From: Novosphingobium sp.
Lineage (GTDB): Bacteria; Pseudomonadota; Alphaproteobacteria; Sphingomonadales; Sphingomonadaceae
Assembly: GCA_023266625.1 (NCBI GenBank)
Contig: JAHFPT010000043.1
Coordinates: 1 to 32,850 of the forward strand
Direction of reading: 5' to 3'
Length of the DNA: 32,850 nucleotides
Position 1 is the first letter of the stretch, and every line of letters starts with the position of its first letter. Shown here piece after piece: positions 8,215 through 16,324 of this stretch. The notes below the pieces were generated by a model that worked only from the letters and a program-made list of their open reading frames with translations, was not told the origin of the DNA and ran no database searches. A program made the translations under genes and the position numbers.

Positions 8215-9240
8215 CTAGGGCCGCCAGCCCCGCACGACCCCGATCAGCTGTTCGACATGCTCAATCGGAGTTGTCTGGCCGATACCATGGCCGAGATTGA
8301 ACACATGCGGGCGGGCGGCAAAGCAATCGAGTATGCGCCGCGCTTGCCGGTCCAGCTCATCGCCACCCGCCACCAGCAGCAATGGATCGAGATTTCCTTG
8401 CACTGGCATACCATCCGGCAAGGCCTTTGCCGCCCATTGCGGATCGATCGTCTCGTCGAGGCCGATGGCATCGACTGCTGTTTCCGCCGCATAAGCCGGG
8501 AGCTTCTCGCCAGCACCTTTGGGAAAACCGATCACCGGCACATCCGGCGCGCGGGCATGCAACGCACTGACGATCGCTGCATTGGGAGCAATCACCCAGC
8601 GTTCGAATTCGACCGGAGCGAGACTGCCCGCCCAGCTATCGAACAGTTGCACAGCTTCGGCCCCGGCATCTATCTGGCCGATAAGATAGTCGATGGTAAC
8701 GGCGACAATAGCATCGATGATCGCCTGAAAGGCTTGGCGGTCCCGATAGGCCAGTGCCCGGGTCTCGTGCTGGTCACGGCTGCCCTCGCCGGCCACCATA
8801 TAGGTTGCGACAGTCCATGGGCTCCCGGCAAAGCCCAGCAGAGTGCGTCCGCCACCCAGCCCTGCCTTGACCCTGGCAACTGTCTCATAGATCGGTGTGA
8901 GGCGCTCAGGCACGCCGTGCAGCGCCGCCAGCGTGCTATCGACCAGCCGCGGGCTGAGGCGCGGACCTTCGCCTACGAGAAACTCGAGATCCTGGCCCAT
9001 CGCATAGGGGACAATCAGAATATCGGAAAACAGGATCGCCCCGTCGAAATCGAAGCGCCGGATCGGTTGCAAGGTAATCTCCGCCGCCGCTTCGCTATCA
9101 TAGACCAGCGGCAGGAACCCGCCCTTCTGGGCCCGCAGCGCGCGATATTCGGGCAGATAACGCCCCGCCTGACGCATCAACCACACTGGCCGCTCGCCGC
9201 TATTCAACCCAAGCAATGTGTCGAGCAGCAAACCGGGCAT
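8215..9240 (-). CDS. hemE: HemE uroporphyrinogen decarboxylase
   Basis: A 341-aa cytoplasmic enzyme that decarboxylates uroporphyrinogen III to coproporphyrinogen III in haem synthesis. The N-terminal signature RPVWLMRQAGRYLPEY (about residues 17-32) is characteristic. The second signature GFAGSPWTVATYMVAGEGS lies near residues 136-154 and the C-terminal NLGHGIGQTTPIEHVE near 317-332. AGGAAAGAG precedes the ATG at 9240. It is the first gene on the left side of the predicted origin and is transcribed away from it, as in Caulobacter, where the hemE promoter lies within the origin. Confidence 0.97.
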   Translation of the reverse strand: MPGLLLDTLLGLNSGERPVWLMRQAGRYLPEYRALRAQKGGFLPLVYDSEAAAEITLQPIRRFDFDGAILFSDILIVPYAMGQDLEFLVGEGPRLSPRLVDSTLAALHGVPERLTPIYETVARVKAGLGGGRTLLGFAGSPWTVATYMVAGEGSRDQHETRALAYRDRQAFQAIIDAIVAVTIDYLIGQIDAGAEAVQLFDSWAGSLAPVEFERWVIAPNAAIVSALHARAPDVPVIGFPKGAGEKLPAYAAETAVDAIGLDETIDPQWAAKALPDGMPVQGNLDPLLLVAGGDELDRQARRILDCFAARPHVFNLGHGIGQTTPIEHVEQLIGVVRGWRP

Positions 9241-9575
9241 CGGACTCTTTCCTACTAAAAATAAGAGAAATTATATAAGGTTGTTGATTGTAGTTGGTCT
9301 GTGGATTGTGCGAATTGCCGCGCCTTGCCTGATTTGTCCCCGGCTGAACAGGGGGCAGGCAATTCCGACTCGGGCCAGAATCGCGCTGGAATGGTGTCAA
9401 GCAGAGCTTATCCGCCCTATCCCCAGCCTGTGGGAATCTCCCTCCACATGTCCACAATTGGACTCAGCAAAACAGCCCAGCGGGTAGGGTAATTCCTGCC
9501 GAAGTTGTCAGCCCATCCGTCCCGTGGTTTATGCAGTGCTTGTCAACAGTCCCAGCACAAGCCAACGCGAGAGCA
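9241..9575. other. oriC: Predicted chromosomal replication origin (oriC/Cori-like)
   Basis: A 335-bp non-coding gap between divergent hemE and the RP001-type gene, the position of the Caulobacter origin. The hemE-proximal end (about 9250-9290) is AT-rich and could be the unwinding element. Degenerate DnaA-box-like 9-mers (consensus TTATCCACA) are TGTGGATTG 9300-9308 (reverse), TTATCCGCC 9408-9416 and CTATCCCCA 9417-9425 in tandem, ATGTCCACA 9448-9456 and TTGTCAACA 9540-9548. CTATCCCCA includes TCCCCA, the Caulobacter W-box word. No perfect DnaA box and no obvious TTAA-N7-TTAA CtrA site was found. The region must also hold the promoters of both flanking genes. Confidence 0.7.
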
Positions 9576-10412
9576 ATGTCCCGGCTCCATCTCCATCTCC
9601 TCTCGGATTCGACCGGCGAAACGCTGGAGATGATCGCCAAGGCGGCACTAGCGCAATTCGACGACGCCGATGTTATCCGCCACTTCTGGCCAATGGTGCG
9701 CTCGCAGCAGCATCTCGACCGGATTCTCGCCGATATTGCCGCCAATCCTGGCCTCGTGCTGTTCACTCTGGTCAATGCCGAAACCCGATTCCGGCTGGAG
9801 GAGCGCTGCCGCGCGCTCGGCCTGCCGACCATTGCCGCGCTCGATGCGGTCACCGCCGCGCTCGAAGACAAGCTTGGCCAGCAAGCCAAGGCGCGGCCCG
9901 GGCGGCAGCATCTGATGGACGATGCCTATTTTGCCCGGGTCGAGGCGATCCAGTTCACTATCGCCCATGACGACGGCGTCGGCTGGGAGAATTGGGAACA
10001 GGCGGATATCGTGCTGGCCGGGGTCTCGCGCACCTCCAAGACGCCGACCGCGATCTATCTCGCCAATCGCGGTTACAAGACGGCGAATATTCCGATTGTC
10101 GTCGAAAGCCCGCCGCCGGCGGCGCTGTTCGGGCTCAGGCAGCCGCTGGTCGTCGGGCTGACGACTGCGCCGGAGCGGCTGATCCAGGTGCGGCGCAACC
10201 GCTTGCTGTCGCTTAACCAGGCACCCGAAACCGCCTATGTCGATCAGGACAAGGTCGAGAGCGAAGTGAAATACGCCAGGCGGATGTTTGCCGATAATGG
10301 CTGGCCGGTGATCGATGTTACCCGCCGCTCGATCGAGGAAACCGCCGCAGCGGTGATCAATCTGCTCAATGAGCGGCAGGATCCGGGCGAGCAGGGCGGG
10401 GGGGCGATATGA
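9576..10412 (+). CDS. PEP synthetase/PPDK regulatory kinase-pyrophosphorylase (DUF299, RP001 type)
   Basis: A 278-aa cytoplasmic bifunctional regulator that phosphorylates and dephosphorylates a threonine of phosphoenolpyruvate synthase or pyruvate phosphate dikinase. The family opening HLLSDSTGET is at residues 7-16 and the P-loop-like GVSRTSKTPT at 149-158. The start at 9576 (MSRLHLHL) fits the family; the ORF is open back to an ATG at 9531, but those 15 residues are not family-like and overlap the origin. A GAGAG ribosome site lies close before the ATG. The homologue in Rickettsia is RP001 and marks the right side of the alphaproteobacterial origin. Confidence 0.94.
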   Translation: MSRLHLHLLSDSTGETLEMIAKAALAQFDDADVIRHFWPMVRSQQHLDRILADIAANPGLVLFTLVNAETRFRLEERCRALGLPTIAALDAVTAALEDKLGQQAKARPGRQHLMDDAYFARVEAIQFTIAHDDGVGWENWEQADIVLAGVSRTSKTPTAIYLANRGYKTANIPIVVESPPPAALFGLRQPLVVGLTTAPERLIQVRRNRLLSLNQAPETAYVDQDKVESEVKYARRMFADNGWPVIDVTRRSIEETAAAVINLLNERQDPGEQGGGAI

Positions 10413-10446
10413 TTGTTTGTGATTCGCACTCAAAATCCTTTCGACC

Positions 10447-10560
10447 CAAACCCGTCTATGCTGAGCTTGTCGAAGCACTGTCCTTTTCTTCGGGCCTTGG
10501 TGACCAGCCGCAAGGAAAAGAACAACCCTTCGACAAGCTCAGGGTAGTCGGATTTGGGGA
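10447..10560. repeat. Dispersed palindromic repeat (REP-like), copy A
   Basis: An inverted repeat made of CTGAGCTTGTCGAAG at 10461-10475 and its exact complement CTTCGACAAGCTCAG at 10528-10542. A second nested inverted pair (GTCCTTTTCTT and AAGGAAAAGAAC) makes a long hairpin possible. The left shoulder CAAACCCGTCT is shared with copy B at 18345-18470. Related arms occur at 32008-32085. It fills most of the 180-bp gap between the RP001-type gene and maf and has no coding content. Confidence 0.85.
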
Positions 10561-10592
10561 TCAGGAGTGCTGAATCTGGGCAGCCAAAGCGG

Positions 10593-11175
10593 ATGAGTCT
10601 CATCCTCGCCTCGCAAAGCGCCTCGCGAAAGGCGATGCTGGAGGCGGCGGGCGTTGCGTTTACCGCAGTGCCCGCACATCTCGATGAGCGCGCGATAGAG
10701 GCGGGCAGGCGCGCCGCCGGGAGACATTGCGCGGGCACTGGCTTCGGCCAAGGCGGTTGCCGTCTCGAACGAACATCCCGGAGTGCTGGTGCTGGGCAGC
10801 GATTCGCTGGTCGAAGTCGCGGCCCGCCGCTTCGACAAGCCGGCCAGCCGTGCGGACGCGGTGCTGCATTTGCGGTTCTTTTCGGGCAAAGTCATGCAGC
10901 TCCACAGCGCCGCTGCTTTGGCGCGGGATGGCCAGGCGATCTGGCAATGTGACGCCATGACGACATTGCATGTGATTGAATTATCAGATAAGTTTATCGA
11001 AGACTATCTCGATGCCGAATGGCCTGCGGTTGCGGGCTGCGTCGGGGTGTTCCGCATTGAGGGGCGCGGGGTGCAGCTGTTCGGGGCGATCGAGGGCGAT
11101 CATTTCACTGTGCTGGGGATGCCGCTGCTGCGGGTGCTGGGGGCGCTGCGGGATTTGGGGGAGCTGCCGCGATGA
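10593..11175 (+). pseudogene. maf: Maf-family nucleotide pyrophosphatase, frameshifted
   Basis: Maf proteins hydrolyse non-canonical or modified nucleoside triphosphates. The gene starts at ATG 10593 with the family beginning MSLILASQSASRKAMLEAAG, but that frame leaves the family after about [10 protein letters not shown] (near 10706). The family resumes in the next frame with [19 protein letters not shown] (from about 10711), then [14 protein letters not shown], and [22 protein letters not shown], up to the TGA at 11173-11175. One extra base between about 10700 and 10712, in a G/C-rich run, explains the break. It overlaps aroE by ATGA, the intact layout. It may be a true pseudogene, an assembly error, or translation may begin downstream. 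Confidence 0.85.
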
Positions 11176-12026
11176 GCAAGAGTGAGGACCGTCCATTGCC
11201 GCTGCTTGCCGGATTGATCGGCTGGCCAGTTGCGCAATCAAAATCGCAGCTAATTCATGAATTCTGGCTGCGGCGGCTTGACATCGATGGGCTGTACATC
11301 CGTTTGCCGGTCCGTCCAGGTGAAGTGGACCGTGCACTCGCAGGCATGGCAGCGCTGAACTTTGCCGGGGTCCAGGCAACCATGCCGCACAAGCGCGCTT
11401 GCTTCGAGCTGGTCGATCATCACACACCCGCTGCCAAGGCACTGGGCGTGGTCAATACAGTGATAGTCGAAGAAGATGGCAGTCTGACGGGCGAAAACAC
11501 CGATCTTCAAGGATTCGTCGAACCTATCGCCGGAATCGACCTGTCAGGCGAGCAGGTGACGGTGCTGGGCGCGGGCGGGGCGGCAGCGGCGGTGGTAGCA
11601 GGGCTGGTCGGTCTCGGTGCGAGCCGGATTGCCATCGTCAATCGTACCGCAGAAGTAACATCACGCCTGCTGGCCGACCTTGCCGCAACGGTTAAGGGCT
11701 GTGAAGTGATCGCCGCAGGATGGGACGATGCGCAGCGGCTTGCCGATGACAGCGCGCTTGTCGTCAATTCCACTTCGCTTGGTATGATCGGCCAACCTCC
11801 GCTGCCACTGGAGGTTGAAAGCCTGCGCGGCGATGCCATCGTCTATGATATCATCACTAACCCTCACCTCACGCCGCTGCTGCGCGCTGCGCAGGCACGA
11901 GGCCTCAGAACGCATGACGGGCTGGAAATGCTGGTCGGTCAGGCACGTGAGGCTTTCCGCCGGTTCTACGGTGCCGATTCGCCGAAGGATGCCGACGCCG
12001 AATTGCGCGCATTGCTGACCGCATGA
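11172..12026 (+). CDS. aroE: AroE shikimate 5-dehydrogenase
   Basis: A 284-aa NADP-dependent enzyme reducing 3-dehydroshikimate to shikimate in aromatic amino acid synthesis. The catalytic lysine is Lys74 in TMPHK and the partner Asp111 is in ENTD. The nucleotide-binding loop is [10 protein letters not shown] (about 131-140), followed by NRTAE; the C-terminal GLEMLVGQA segment is typical. Some substrate-pocket positions differ from the usual pattern: SKSQLIHE where SxSPxIHN is common, and VQATMPHK where NVTxPHK is common. Its start overlaps maf (ATGA) and its stop overlaps coaE (ATGA). Shikimate dehydrogenase is the best call; a relative with a different substrate is possible. Confidence 0.88.
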   Translation: MSKSEDRPLPLLAGLIGWPVAQSKSQLIHEFWLRRLDIDGLYIRLPVRPGEVDRALAGMAALNFAGVQATMPHKRACFELVDHHTPAAKALGVVNTVIVEEDGSLTGENTDLQGFVEPIAGIDLSGEQVTVLGAGGAAAAVVAGLVGLGASRIAIVNRTAEVTSRLLADLAATVKGCEVIAAGWDDAQRLADDSALVVNSTSLGMIGQPPLPLEVESLRGDAIVYDIITNPHLTPLLRAAQARGLRTHDGLEMLVGQAREAFRRFYGADSPKDADAELRALLTA

Positions 12027-12625
12027 CCCCCAAGCGCCCCTTCATCCTCGGCCTCACCGGCTCCATCGGCATGGGCAAGAGCACAGTTGCCGCGATGTTT
12101 CGCGAGCTCGGGGTGCCGGTGTTTGATGCCGATGCGGCGGTGCATCTCTTGCAAGGGCCGGGCGGCGCGCTGTTGTTGATGATCGAGGAAGCATTTCCCG
12201 GCACGACCGGCTCCCAGGGCGTCGATCGGACCAGGCTCGGCGCGGCGGTGTTTGGCGATGCGGAAAGGCTGAAGCGGCTGGAAGCCATCGTCCACCCCGC
12301 AGTCGGGGCGATGCGCGCAGGGTTTCTCGAAGAGACCCGCGAAGCCCCGCTGATCGTCTTCGACATCCCATTGCTGTTCGAGAAAGGCGGCTTCGAATCG
12401 GTCGATGCCGTGGCCGTGGTCTCCGCGCCCGCCGACGTGCAACGTGCCCGCGTGCTGGCGCGGCCAGGCATGAGTGAGGAGAAATTCGAACAGATTCTCA
12501 AACTCCAGGTGCCCGATGCCGAGAAGCGCGCCCGCGCCGATTACGTCATCGACACCGGGACAAGCCTCGCCGAAACCCGGGCCGAGGTCGAGCGATTGGT
12601 GAAAAAACTGGTCCGAAGCGAATAA
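12023..12625 (+). CDS. coaE: CoaE dephospho-CoA kinase
   Basis: A 200-aa cytoplasmic kinase that phosphorylates the 3'-hydroxyl of dephospho-CoA, the last step of coenzyme A synthesis. Walker A is GLTGSIGMGKST (about residues 10-21), followed by the typical GVPVFDADAAVH (about 31-42). The HPAVGAMR and DIPLLFEKG segments lie near 93 and 117, and the lid arginines are in QRARVLARPGMSEE. The ATG at 12023 overlaps the aroE stop by four bases. The length is normal. The order maf-aroE-coaE-dnaQ is conserved in alphaproteobacteria. Confidence 0.96.
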   Translation: MTPKRPFILGLTGSIGMGKSTVAAMFRELGVPVFDADAAVHLLQGPGGALLLMIEEAFPGTTGSQGVDRTRLGAAVFGDAERLKRLEAIVHPAVGAMRAGFLEETREAPLIVFDIPLLFEKGGFESVDAVAVVSAPADVQRARVLARPGMSEEKFEQILKLQVPDAEKRARADYVIDTGTSLAETRAEVERLVKKLVRSE

Positions 12626-12676
12626 ACCGCGTCAGACCCCTTGCTACCCGCCGCAGCTGGCCCAATATCGCAATCA

Positions 12677-13366
12677 ATGCGTGAAGTTATTTTCGATACA
12701 GAAACTACCGGCCTCGACCCTCAGGGCGGCGACCGGCTGGTGGAAATCGGCTGCATCGAAATGGTCAACCGGGTCGAGACCGGTCGCAGCTTCCACGCCT
12801 ATTTCAATCCGCAAAGACCGATGGCCGCCGCCGCCGAAGCGATTCACGGTCTGGGCGATGCCTTCCTTGCCGACAAGCCCCTGTTCGCCGCGAAGGCGGC
12901 GGAATTGATGGGATTCCTCGGCGATGCGCCGCTGGTTGCCCATAACGCCGGTTTCGACTTCGGCTTCCTCAATATGGAGCTGGCGCTGTGCGGGCAGGAT
13001 CCGCTCGGGCGCGAGCGCATGGTCGATACCGTGGCGCTCGCCCGAATCCGGCATCCCGGGGCCAAGAATTCGCTCGACGCCTTGTGCACCCGCTATGGCA
13101 TCGACCGCTCGCATCGCACCAAACACGGGGCGCTGCTCGACGCCGAATTGCTATGCCAGGTCTATGTCGAGCTGACTGGCGGGCGGCAGATCGGCCTCGA
13201 ACTGGCGGCGCATAGCGGCGAGACGCTGATCGCATCGGTCACCACTGTTTCGGCCCAGCGCAGCTATCGTGAGCCCCGCCCGCATTGTGCCGCCGAAGGT
13301 GAGCTGGCGGCCCATGCCGCGTTCCTCGAAACCATCGAAGCGCCGCTGTGGCGGAGCCCGGCCTGA
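12677..13366 (+). CDS. dnaQ: DnaQ, DNA polymerase III epsilon subunit (3'-5' proofreading exonuclease)
   Basis: A 229-aa DEDDh exonuclease, the proofreading subunit of the replicative polymerase. Exo I is FDTETTGLD (residues 6-14, with Asp7 and Glu9), Exo II is AHNAGFDFGFLN (about 94-105) and Exo III has the HGALLDAELL motif (about 151-160) with the catalytic His and Asp. The C-terminal residues (about 185-229) would bind the alpha subunit. The start at 12677 is chosen because the family begins MREVIFDTETTG; the extension to 12641 is not conserved. It closes the maf-aroE-coaE-dnaQ run. Confidence 0.96.
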   Translation: MREVIFDTETTGLDPQGGDRLVEIGCIEMVNRVETGRSFHAYFNPQRPMAAAAEAIHGLGDAFLADKPLFAAKAAELMGFLGDAPLVAHNAGFDFGFLNMELALCGQDPLGRERMVDTVALARIRHPGAKNSLDALCTRYGIDRSHRTKHGALLDAELLCQVYVELTGGRQIGLELAAHSGETLIASVTTVSAQRSYREPRPHCAAEGELAAHAAFLETIEAPLWRSPA

Positions 13367-13391
13367 ATACCAACGCAAAGGAGCGACAGCC

Positions 13392-13955
13392 ATGGACATA
13401 CGCATTTCCGGTCACCAGATGGACACCGGCGAGGCGCTGCAAACGCACGCTTCCGAGCGGTTGACGGCGATCGTCGGCAAATATTTCGACCGGGCGCGCT
13501 CCTCCAGCGTCACTTTTGGCAAAGCGCCGGCCGGCGCCTTTCGCTGCGATATCGTCACCCATGTCGGCAATGGCCTGATTCTCAAGGGCGCGGCAATCGC
13601 AGTGGATGCGCATATTGCGCTCGACCAGGCTTCGCAAAAGATCGACACCCAGCTGCGGCGCTACAAGCATCGGCTCAACGACCGGCACACGCAATCGGCC
13701 CATGCCATCCAGCAGGAAGAAGCCGCCTACGTTGTCTTCGAAGAAGTGTCGGTCGATGAGGAAGCACCGGTCGATGCGCCGGTGGTGATTGCCGAAACCA
13801 GGGTCGATGTGCCCGAGGCCACGGTTTCCGACGCAGTAATGATGCTTGACCTGCGCAACACCAACGCATTGCTGTTCAAAAATGCTGGCACCGGCAAGCA
13901 TAATATGGTTTACCGCCGCGGCGACGGGTCGATCGGTTGGGTCGAGCCCGGCTGA
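13392..13955 (+). CDS. hpf: Long-form ribosome hibernation promoting factor (HPF)
   Basis: A 187-aa ribosome-associated protein that blocks mRNA and tRNA sites on idle ribosomes and drives 100S dimer formation. The N-terminal S30AE domain (about residues 1-110) begins MDIRISGHQMDTGEALQTHA. The C-terminal dimerisation domain (about 130-187) ends with the typical MVYRRGDGSIGWVEPG. AAAGGAGCGACAGCC directly before the ATG at 13392 is a good ribosome site. The ptsN gene downstream is the usual alphaproteobacterial neighbour, in many genomes together with rpoN, which is not present here. Confidence 0.95.
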   Translation: MDIRISGHQMDTGEALQTHASERLTAIVGKYFDRARSSSVTFGKAPAGAFRCDIVTHVGNGLILKGAAIAVDAHIALDQASQKIDTQLRRYKHRLNDRHTQSAHAIQQEEAAYVVFEEVSVDEEAPVDAPVVIAETRVDVPEATVSDAVMMLDLRNTNALLFKNAGTGKHNMVYRRGDGSIGWVEPG

Positions 13956-13972
13956 CGCTGTTTCGGCGCTGC

Positions 13973-14014
13973 CAGTTCGGTACTGACGGTTCGTTAATAG
14001 CGGTTCGGTAATAG
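13973..14014. repeat. Three tandem 14-bp degenerate repeats
   Basis: Units CAGTTCGGTACTGA, CGGTTCGTTAATAG and CGGTTCGGTAATAG follow one another without spacer in the 169-bp gap between hpf and ptsN. The second and third units differ at one base. The 14-bp spacing is not a multiple of a full helical turn. A short GCGGG/CCCGC hairpin (14056-14070) without a T run follows. Role unknown; regulatory sites for ptsN are one possibility. Confidence 0.6.
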
Positions 14015-14124
14015 CGGAAGTCGCATGTTTTTCCTGAGGAGGGGGAAAGTGGTGCGCGGGGGTTTCCCGCAGTACTGTTGTTCACCTGGCGGAAACGCGC
14101 CACTGATATTGTTGCGAATGGGTC

Positions 14125-14586
14125 ATGACTGCACTTTTCACCCTCCTGCCTGAAGCCGTCGCTACCATCCGTGCCGATGGCAAACCGGCGATTCTGCGCG
14201 CTCTCGCCAGCCGTTTTGCCGCAGTCTATGGCCTCGAAGCGCAAGTCGTTCTTGCCGGGCTGGAAGAGCGCGAGCGGCTTGGCAGCACCGGCTTCGGCCG
14301 CGGCGTCGCCATTCCCCATGCCCGCATCGGCGGGCTTGGCCGCCCGGTCGCAGCGTTTCTCCGGCTGGAAGCGCCGGTAGTGTTCGACGCGGCCGACGCC
14401 ATGCCGGTCGATCTGGTTTTCGGCTTGCTTTCGCACGAGCAGGCTGGCGCTGCCCATCTCCACGCGCTGGCAGCAATCTCGCGGACGATGCGTGACGAGC
14501 AGATGCATGCGGCGCTGCTTCAGGCAAGCGACGCAGAAGTGCTCTATGGCCTGCTTAGCAATGTCATCGACCGCGACGCAGCCTGA
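14125..14586 (+). CDS. ptsN: PtsN, EIIA-Ntr nitrogen-regulatory PTS protein
   Basis: A 153-aa cytoplasmic phosphocarrier of the nitrogen PTS (EI-Ntr, NPr, EIIA-Ntr). The phosphorylated histidine is in GVAIPHARIGGL (about residues 60-71), the family signature. Preceding residues ERERLGSTGFGRG also match. The usual roles are regulation of potassium transport, sigma-54 genes and stringent response, depending on organism. The ATG at 14125 follows the tandem-repeat gap behind hpf. Its 3' end overlaps the next gene by 26 nt. Confidence 0.94.
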   Translation: MTALFTLLPEAVATIRADGKPAILRALASRFAAVYGLEAQVVLAGLEERERLGSTGFGRGVAIPHARIGGLGRPVAAFLRLEAPVVFDAADAMPVDLVFGLLSHEQAGAAHLHALAAISRTMRDEQMHAALLQASDAEVLYGLLSNVIDRDAA

Positions 14587-15058
14587 TACGCCCGTCTCCG
14601 GTGCCGAGCTGCACTGGCGCGCGCTCGAGGGGCTCTATGGTTCGGCGCCGGTCAACCGCCTGTTCGATTCAGCGCTGACGATTATCGGCGAAGGCTGCGC
14701 ACGAATCGTCTTCATGGTCGAAGAGCGTCACTATCACGCTGCGGGCGCCGCGCATGGAACAATCTATTTCAAAATGCTCGACGATGCCGCCTTCTATGCG
14801 GCCAATACGCTGGTGACTGACCGGTTTTTGCTGACCACATCGTTCAATCTCCATTTCACCCGGCCAGTCAAGGTCGGACAGGTGGTCGCCGAGGGCCGCT
14901 GGATAAGCGGGCGCAAACGCGTGCTCGTCGCCGAATCCCGGTTGATCGATGCCGATGGCGAAGAAATCGGGCGGGGAACCGGTACCTTCATGCGCTCACG
15001 CATCGCACTGTCGAGCCTCGCTGGTTATGCCGAGGCGCTGCGATCTGACTCGCTGTGA
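14561..15058 (+). CDS. PaaI/hot-dog-fold thioesterase
   Basis: A 165-aa hot-dog-fold protein, probably hydrolysing an acyl-CoA or aryl-CoA thioester in the cytoplasm. The catalytic-helix segment HGTIYFKMLDDAAFYAAN (about residues 63-80) corresponds to the HGG..lxD pattern of PaaI thioesterases. The strand FNLHFTRPVKVGQVVAEGRW follows. The start MSSTATQP at 14561 lies within ptsN (26-nt overlap), suggesting coupled translation. The stop overlaps the GTG of the next gene. The specific substrate is not known. Confidence 0.87.
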   Translation: MSSTATQPDTPVSGAELHWRALEGLYGSAPVNRLFDSALTIIGEGCARIVFMVEERHYHAAGAAHGTIYFKMLDDAAFYAANTLVTDRFLLTTSFNLHFTRPVKVGQVVAEGRWISGRKRVLVAESRLIDADGEEIGRGTGTFMRSRIALSSLAGYAEALRSDSL

Positions 15059-15402
15059 GCGAGGACACGCGGCTGCCCGCGCGGCTGGAAATTGCCGCGC
15101 TGATCCGTCTCGCCCAGACCGGGGGCGGTTTTGCCGCCGTGCTCAAGAGCGGCGAGGAGCAGGCCGGGACGATCCTGCTGGTTCTGACCGAAAATGGCAC
15201 AAATCCGCGGGTTTACGAGCGCATGCCGCAGCTTGACGGCAGCCGGACCTGGCATTGCTCCAAGAAGCAAGATACTGAAAATAAAGATAATATATCCAAC
15301 TACCTGTCACGCCGGGGCAGCCAGGACGATGATCTGTGGATTATCGAACTGGACATCGCGAACGGGGAACGGCTCATCGGATTGCCGCCTTTCGCGGATT
15401 GA
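15055..15402 (+). CDS. DUF1491 family protein
   Basis: A 115-aa soluble protein of a family found in alphaproteobacteria, function unknown. It starts with GTG at 15055, overlapping the previous stop by four bases (GTGA). The start region RLPARLEIAALIRLAQTGGGFAAVLKSGEEQAGTI is split here across residues 6 to about 40, and the C-terminal DDLWIIELDIANGERLIG segment is characteristic. The middle (KKQDTENKDNISNYLSRR) is AT-richer than the rest. It is probably co-transcribed with ptsN and the thioesterase. Confidence 0.85.
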   Translation: MSEDTRLPARLEIAALIRLAQTGGGFAAVLKSGEEQAGTILLVLTENGTNPRVYERMPQLDGSRTWHCSKKQDTENKDNISNYLSRRGSQDDDLWIIELDIANGERLIGLPPFAD

Positions 15403-15595
15403 CTTTGCTGCACTGCAACAAGTAAAGGCCCGGTTAATTCGATGCGAGGGCGGCATTTGGATGGCAAATCGGCTATCCGGGCAAGCGCGCAGACGGGGAA
15501 CAGCCGACAGGAATTGCAGCGAATTCAGCATGCCGCAAGCATGCGCTATCGCTCAGCCTGCGCCAGGTCTGCTCACCGCCCAAGAATATGAGTGC

Positions 15596-16303
15596 ATGAG
15601 TCCGAAACTTCGCCTTGCTTGCAATATCGCCCTGACCTCCAGCATGATTGCTGCGCTCGCCAGCTCCGGAATTTCCGAGGCCCAGCCCGGAATTCCCCAA
15701 TTGCTCGAGGCCCAATCGCCTGAGGCCCAAATGCCTAAGACTGCGGCGCAGATTTCCACGGAAATCCCTGCCCTGCCGGTGGAGCAGTCCATCGAGCAGT
15801 CGAATCCGACAGATCCTGCCTCCTCAAATCCAGTCCCGTCAAATTCTGGCCTGACAAATCCTGCTCCGGCCAATTCAGCTCCAACAAGGGCTGTCTCGCT
15901 GGCCTCGCTGGTGACCAGCCAGCCGCATCCGGCAGAATTGCCCCGCGAGCTGAATTGCCTGGCCGGAGCGATCTATTTCGAAGCCAAGAGCGAATCGCTC
16001 TCCGGTCAGCTGGCGGTGGGCCGGGTGATTGTTGCCCGCTCGAAATCGGGCCGCTTCCCCAATAGCTATTGCGGCGTGGTGTTCCAGCCCTCGCAGTTCT
16101 CCTTCGTGCGCGGTGGCGGCATGCCGGGGATCGCGCGCAGCTCGCAGCAATGGCGCAATGCCGTGGCGATCGCCCAGATTGCCCATGCCGGCAGCTGGCG
16201 CAGTCCGGTCGAAGGCGCGCTCTATTTCCATGCCGCCTATGTCTCGCCGACCTGGCGGCTAGCCCGGGTTGGCCGGGTGGAGAATCACGTCTTTTATCGC
16301 TGA
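15596..16303 (+). CDS. SleB/CwlJ-type cell-wall hydrolase
   Basis: A secreted protein of about 235 aa. A Sec signal (about residues 1-30, with LACNIALTSSMIAALASSG) is followed by a Pro/Ser/Asn-rich linker (about 35-110) and a Hydrolase_2 domain (about 120-235) of the SleB/CwlJ family, with the catalytic-region motif LAGAIYFEAKSES and later SFVRGG and GALYFHA. It probably cleaves peptidoglycan in the periplasm. The start at 15596 is chosen for the signal sequence; the frame is open much further upstream, so the start is not certain. The 193 bp before it hold no recognised gene. Confidence 0.86.
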   Translation: MSPKLRLACNIALTSSMIAALASSGISEAQPGIPQLLEAQSPEAQMPKTAAQISTEIPALPVEQSIEQSNPTDPASSNPVPSNSGLTNPAPANSAPTRAVSLASLVTSQPHPAELPRELNCLAGAIYFEAKSESLSGQLAVGRVIVARSKSGRFPNSYCGVVFQPSQFSFVRGGGMPGIARSSQQWRNAVAIAQIAHAGSWRSPVEGALYFHAAYVSPTWRLARVGRVENHVFYR

Positions 16304-16324
16304 TGATGTGGTCGCGGGCTGGTA

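Noticed and set aside
11943..11952. GGCACGTGAG, containing the parS core CACGTG
   Set aside because: Flanks do not match parS and it lies inside aroE.
14056..14070. GCGGG/CCCGC hairpin before ptsN
   Set aside because: Only a 5-bp stem, no T run; not enough for a terminator call.
15194..15595. N-terminal extension of the SleB-type hydrolase ORF
   Set aside because: It overlaps the DUF1491 gene in another frame and would bury the signal peptide; the start at 15596 is more sensible.
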